Shown here one piece after another: positions 6,640 to 9,639 of a DNA stretch of 9,639 nt. A model generated the notes under the pieces. The model had not been told where the DNA came from and searched no databases. It saw nothing but the letters and a program-made list of their open reading frames with translations. The stretch spans positions 1 to 9,639 of the forward strand of contig JAKAVX010000060.1 in assembly GCA_021827465.1 (NCBI GenBank). The letters run 5' to 3'. Source of the stretch: Deltaproteobacteria bacterium. GTDB taxonomy: Bacteria > Desulfobacterota_B > Binatia > Binatales > Binataceae. A program made the translations under genes and the position numbers. Positions within the stretch are counted from its first letter, which is position 1; each line of letters starts with the position of its first letter.

Positions 6640-7011
6640 TGGAGATGAAAATCGCCGATGGCGGAAGTGGCCGAAAGTCACGGGAAAATCCATCCGGCGC
6701 CGCCATACACGAAATAATCGAGCGCTCGCGGACTGTGTGTGTATACAGCAGATGCCTGCGATTCAGGCGTCATTGATTACTCGCCCGCACGCGCGGGTAA
6801 GATCGGTGATTCATGCGGCGCAACATCCATAGTCGCGGCGAGCAGGCCCAGGATCAGAAGTAAACCCGCGCGAGCCCGCTCGCGGCTGGTAGCCGGCCTG
6901 CAGCCGATGCCGTGCCTCTTCGCGCTTCGATGGATCGCCTGAGCAGGAGGCGGCGCGCCAGGGCCGTTCGCGGTTTGAGCGGAACAGGGCGCTCGTGTCA
7001 GGATCGCCCCC

Positions 7012-7836
7012 ATGAACTCCGACGGATCGCACGTAGTCCTGGAAATCGAGGAGCCGGTCGCGCTGATACGGCTCAATCGTCCGGAAAAGCTCAACGCGTT
7101 CACCTACGCAATGGTCCGGGAAATCCGCCAGGCGGTTGATCGCGCGGCGGCCGATGATCGCGTGGTCGGCATTATCGTGACCGGGACCGGCCGCGCGTTC
7201 AGCGCCGGGCTCGACACCGGCGACCTTGCGCGCACAGCCGCCGCCGCGGGAGTGCCCGCCGAAGATAGTTCCAGCGCGTCCCCGGACGATTTGCCCGCGC
7301 TGTTCAGCTACCTGCTCAGGATCCCGAAACCTGTCATCGCGGCCGTCAACGGCGTCGCGGCCGGAGGCGGATTCGTGCTCGCGATGATGAGCGATCTGCG
7401 CTTCGCGTCCGAAGCCAGCAGCTTCACCACCGCTTTTTCGCGCCGCGGGCTTATCGCTGAGCATGGGACCAGTTGGCTCTTGCCGCGGATGGTCGGGACG
7501 AGTCGCGCGCTCGACCTGCTCTGGAGCGCGCGCCGGATAGACGCCGCGGAAGCCTGGCGAATCGGCCTAGTGGACAGGCTCGTGCCCGCCGACAAACTGA
7601 TCGACGAGGCTCGCGCCTATCTGCGATCGCTCGCCGCGGAGGTCTCGCCGCGATCGCTCGCGGTAATCAAGTCGCAAATCTATCGCCATCTCTCGGCCGC
7701 GCTCGAACCCGCGATCTACGAGACGGACGCTCTAATCGCCGAGTCGCTGGCCCATCCGGATGCGACCGAGGGCGTCGCGTCATTCCTCGAGCACCGCCCG
7801 CCGCGCTTCCAGCGATTGAAGGGAGGGAAACCATGA
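7012..7836 (+). CDS. Enoyl-CoA hydratase/isomerase (crotonase) family protein, first of a pair
   Basis: The product is 274 residues, a typical crotonase length. It has RPEKLNAF (23-30), the first oxyanion-hole segment AFSAGLDTGDL (62-72) and the second, NGVAAGGG (113-120). These bind the acyl-CoA thioester. The position of catalytic Glu144 of rat enoyl-CoA hydratase (after GGG-x) is Val122, and the Glu164 position is also not Glu by my alignment. An acidic residue, E150, sits in AEHGTSWLLPR, aligned with the Asp of PaaG-type isomerases (PDxGGTW). Hydratase activity is therefore doubtful and isomerase, hydrolase or lyase chemistry is possible. The substrate is unknown. ATG 7012 has AGGA 8 nt upstream. 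The stop overlaps the next start (ATGA at 7833-7836), so the two are translationally coupled. Confidence 0.93.
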   Translation: MNSDGSHVVLEIEEPVALIRLNRPEKLNAFTYAMVREIRQAVDRAAADDRVVGIIVTGTGRAFSAGLDTGDLARTAAAAGVPAEDSSSASPDDLPALFSYLLRIPKPVIAAVNGVAAGGGFVLAMMSDLRFASEASSFTTAFSRRGLIAEHGTSWLLPRMVGTSRALDLLWSARRIDAAEAWRIGLVDRLVPADKLIDEARAYLRSLAAEVSPRSLAVIKSQIYRHLSAALEPAIYETDALIAESLAHPDATEGVASFLEHRPPRFQRLKGGKP

Positions 7837-8624
7837 GCAGCGCAAGTTACCAGACGATTCGCTACGAGAAGTCCGGGCCGATCGCGACCCTGCTGATGAA
7901 CCGGCCCGACCGGCTCAACGGCATGACCAACCGGATGCTGCGCGAGACCGGCGAGGCGCTCGCTATCGCCGCCGAGGATCGGGAACTGCGCGTGCTGGTG
8001 CTGACCGGTGCGGGGCGCGGGTTCTGCCCGGGCGCGGATCTCCAGGTCACCGCCTCGGGAGGCGAGGGCGGTCCCGAGGATCGGCTGCAGGCGCGCGACT
8101 TCCGGGTCCCGGTGCTGTTGTATGAGATGCCCGCAGTGACGATAGCCGCGATTAACGGCGCATGCGCGGGAGCCGGTCTGGGATGGGCGTGCGCGTGCGA
8201 CCTGCGCTTGGCGGCGCGCTCGGCGCGCTTCAACAGCGCCTTCCTTGACGTGGGGGTGGCGGGCGACATGGGCGGTCCATGGTTTCTGCCGCGAATCGTC
8301 GGCGCGGCGCAGGCTCGCGAACTCTATATGCTGCCCGGCAAGTTCGACGCGGAGCACGCGCTCAGGATCGGACTGGTTTCGCGCGTGTTCGACGATGAGC
8401 GCTTTCGCGATGAGGTCGGCGCGATCGTCGAGCGGCTGGCCGAGGCCGCACCGATCGCGCTACGCACGATGAAATCGAATTTCGTCGAGGCGGAGCGGAT
8501 GGATCTCGCCAGCTATATCGCGCTCGAGAGCGAGCGCCATATAAGGATGTTCAGCACTGCTGACACCCGCGAGGCCTTCAAGGCGAAGGTCGAAAAGCGC
8601 AAGCCCCGGTTCGAGGGACGCTAG
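7833..8624 (+). CDS. Enoyl-CoA hydratase/isomerase (crotonase) family protein, second of a pair
   Basis: The product is 263 residues. Landmarks are NRPDRLNGM (23-31), oxyanion segment GFCPGADL (63-70) and NGACAGAGLG (108-117). Gly117 occupies the Glu144 position of classical hydratases. D145 in AGDMGGPWFLPR aligns with the catalytic Asp of PaaG-like isomerases. The C-terminal trimerisation helices and an FKAKVEKRKPRF tail are normal; that tail is common in crotonases. It is about the same length as its upstream partner and shares the same unusual active-site layout, so the pair may be an old duplication or form a heteromer; this is inference. ATG 7833 has GGAGG 6 nt upstream and overlaps the preceding TGA by 4 nt. 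The longer open frame reaching upstream lies over the first crotonase and is not real. The stop is TAG at 8622-8624. Confidence 0.93.
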   Translation: MSSASYQTIRYEKSGPIATLLMNRPDRLNGMTNRMLRETGEALAIAAEDRELRVLVLTGAGRGFCPGADLQVTASGGEGGPEDRLQARDFRVPVLLYEMPAVTIAAINGACAGAGLGWACACDLRLAARSARFNSAFLDVGVAGDMGGPWFLPRIVGAAQARELYMLPGKFDAEHALRIGLVSRVFDDERFRDEVGAIVERLAEAAPIALRTMKSNFVEAERMDLASYIALESERHIRMFSTADTREAFKAKVEKRKPRFEGR

Positions 8625-8862
8625 GACAACACTTCCTGTACCCGAGAGCAACGGGACTGTACCTGGGAGCCGATTGAGTCTCCTGGCACGGCCCGGGATG
8701 CCGCGCGCCGTCGAAATTAGCGCATCCCGATAAGAACGTGTCAACTCGCGCGCGAAAAAAAATAATCGACTACGGGGTTCGGGAATCCTCGCGCTCCAGC
8801 TAAAGTTTGTCGCCGGATCAACCGCGCAAGAGCCGTTGTCCAAGGTGTGATGTCAGTCTGGT
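8625..8862. other. Intergenic region between the crotonase pair and the desaturase
   Basis: No gene is seen in these 238 nt. There is a 21-nt-spaced direct repeat CTGTACC (8636-8642 and 8657-8663) enclosing a short CCCG/CGGG dyad, with no T-tract. An eight-A run at 8755-8762 runs into TAATC about 100 nt before the desaturase start and could be part of its promoter. No -35/-10 pair was clear enough to call. Confidence 0.4.
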
Positions 8863-9639
8863 ATGAAGCAAAAGCGAGCGTCGAGCGCCGCACTGGCGGC
8901 CGAATCCCCCGAGTCTGTCATAACCCCCTCATGGGAATGGCCCTGGTGGCGTACGACCTGGAAGCATGCTCCGGTCTTCTTCTGGATCGTCGCGATCCAT
9001 GTGACTGCGGCAGTGGGTTTGATCCTGTTCCCGCTCCCCGGATGGCGAATCCTGCTGGGCGCGGTAGCCCTGGCGTGGATCGGCGGGTTGGGCACCACGA
9101 TCTGCTATCACCGCGCACTGGCCCATCGCGCGCTCAAGCTTAATCGATGGGCTTCGGCGATACTGACCTTCTTCGCCGTGTTCAACGGTTCCGGGGTGCC
9201 GATTAGCTGGGTTGTCCGCCACCGTCTCCATCACGCGAAGGCCGACACCGTCGAGGACATCTCCAGCCCCGTTTATCACGGCTTCTGGTGGGCGCATCTC
9301 AGATGGCTCTGGCAGACCGACGCTCCTGCGGTCGAACGTTACTGCCGCGACCTTGATCTTGGAACGCTGCGGGTTTGGGACTTTCTCGAAGCTCCGATCG
9401 TCGCGCTGTCATTCTTCTTCGGCCTTTATTTTGGCGCATGCGCCTTCTTCTGGCTTGGCGCTATCCGGCTGGTTTTCGCGCTTCACGCGCAATGCTTCGT
9501 CAACAGCATCTGCCACACGGAACCCGGAATCGTTCCGGGTGAAGATTCCAGCCGCAACGTCGGATGGCTTTCCGTGATGCACTTTTTCCAGGGCGAGAAC
9601 TGGCATCGCAACCATCACTCGCGTCCCGGCCTGGCTCGG
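8863..9639 (+). CDS. Fatty-acid desaturase (acyl-CoA / acyl-lipid delta-9 type), 3'-truncated
   Basis: An open frame of 259 codons runs off the window end. All three di-iron histidine boxes are present: HRALAH (83-88), HRLHH (120-124) and HRNHH (248-252). The typical SCD/OLE1-like context is also there: CYHRALAHRAL, NGSGVPISWVVRHR, then DTVEDISSP and FWWAHLRW, and later NSICHTEPG before the last box. Hydrophobic segments at about 37-58, 63-80 and 97-112, and a pair near 183-215, fit a membrane enzyme that inserts a double bond into a saturated acyl chain using O2 and an electron donor. ATG 8863 is the first start after an in-frame stop at 8848-8850. Its ribosome site is weak; AAGG is 17 nt away and better spaced for an overlapping ATG at 8850 in another frame. 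The family is usually about 280-400 residues, so little to moderate sequence is missing. No ferredoxin or reductase is visible. Confidence 0.93.
   Translation, partial: MKQKRASSAALAAESPESVITPSWEWPWWRTTWKHAPVFFWIVAIHVTAAVGLILFPLPGWRILLGAVALAWIGGLGTTICYHRALAHRALKLNRWASAILTFFAVFNGSGVPISWVVRHRLHHAKADTVEDISSPVYHGFWWAHLRWLWQTDAPAVERYCRDLDLGTLRVWDFLEAPIVALSFFFGLYFGACAFFWLGAIRLVFALHAQCFVNSICHTEPGIVPGEDSSRNVGWLSVMHFFQGENWHRNHHSRPGLAR

Larger units (their letters stand above)
6505..7011. other. Divergent intergenic region (amt / crotonase pair)
   Basis: About 507 nt without a supported gene. From left to right it holds the amt Shine-Dalgarno GGAGG (minus strand, 6519-6515), a sigma-54 promoter (6545-6559) and an ACTTT/AAAGT dyad (6618-6639). 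A second copy of CCGAAAGT lies at 6671-6678, then a (TG)n tract at 6733-6742 and a small hairpin CGCGAG-CCCG-CTCGCG at 6869-6884. AGGA at 7000-7003 serves the first crotonase. A GTG-started frame at 6739-6942 has no family feature, so I do not call it. A promoter for the crotonase operon must lie here, but I cannot place -35/-10 boxes with confidence. Confidence 0.6.

Noticed and set aside
6739..6942. 67-codon GTG-started frame between amt and the first crotonase
   Set aside because: It has low-complexity Arg/Ala content, no convincing ribosome site and no recognisable family.
7716..8357. 213-codon open frame on the minus strand over the crotonase pair
   Set aside because: It is a shadow of two strongly supported crotonase genes and has no ribosome site or domain.
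8739..8744. TTGACA hexamer on the minus strand downstream of the second crotonase
   Set aside because: It would drive antisense transcription into the crotonases and lacks a good -10 hexamer at 16-18 nt; a single hexamer is weak evidence.
8847..9143. 98-codon frame starting GTG-ATG that overlaps the desaturase start
   Set aside because: Although AAGG is well spaced for its ATG at 8850, the translation has no family feature, while the overlapping frame carries all three histidine boxes.

Overview
The window is GC-rich bacterial chromosomal sequence with dense gene packing, short intergenic gaps and GC-rich codon choice in most genes. It has no rRNA, tRNA, CRISPR array, transposase or phage gene. 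No taxonomic marker is present, so lineage cannot be fixed. The mix of a Rieske oxygenase, GST-fold proteins, crotonases and an acyl-lipid or acyl-CoA desaturase suits a soil or freshwater bacterium with broad lipid or hydrophobic-compound metabolism; that is inference.

Layout from left to right. (1) At 1-837 (+) is the 3' part of a KshA-like Rieske non-heme iron oxygenase, cut by the window edge. (2) At 1096-2843 (-) are two glutathione-transferase-fold genes in one likely operon: a 332-aa GST-like protein with an SPYS motif, then a Nu-class (YfcG/YghU-type) GST. (3) At 3068-4816 (+) is a two-component system: a membrane sensor histidine kinase of the HisKA_3 (NarX/DesK) type whose reading frame is broken twice, and an intact NarL/LuxR-type response regulator 3 nt downstream. 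(4) A perfect 15-bp hairpin at 4891-4924 lies between convergent genes. (5) At 4936-6504 (-) is an ammonium transporter (Amt) of clearly lower GC than its neighbours. A good sigma-54 (-24/-12) promoter sits about 40 nt before its GTG start. (6) At 7012-8624 (+) is a translationally coupled pair of crotonase-fold proteins that lack the usual catalytic glutamate pair and look more like PaaG-type isomerases. (7) From 8863 to the window end (+) is a fatty-acid desaturase with all three histidine boxes, open at its 3' end.

How the genes work together: the two-component pair is one signalling unit with an unknown signal. The Amt gene looks independently controlled by nitrogen status through RpoN. 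The two crotonases must be co-expressed and probably act on related acyl-CoA substrates. The Rieske enzyme, GSTs, crotonases and desaturase could all serve lipid, steroid or aromatic metabolism, but nothing in the sequence ties them to one pathway. I did not find a convincing new multi-gene system. The strongest items for a second look are the sigma-54 promoter of amt, the doubly frameshifted kinase, and the crotonase pair with atypical active sites.
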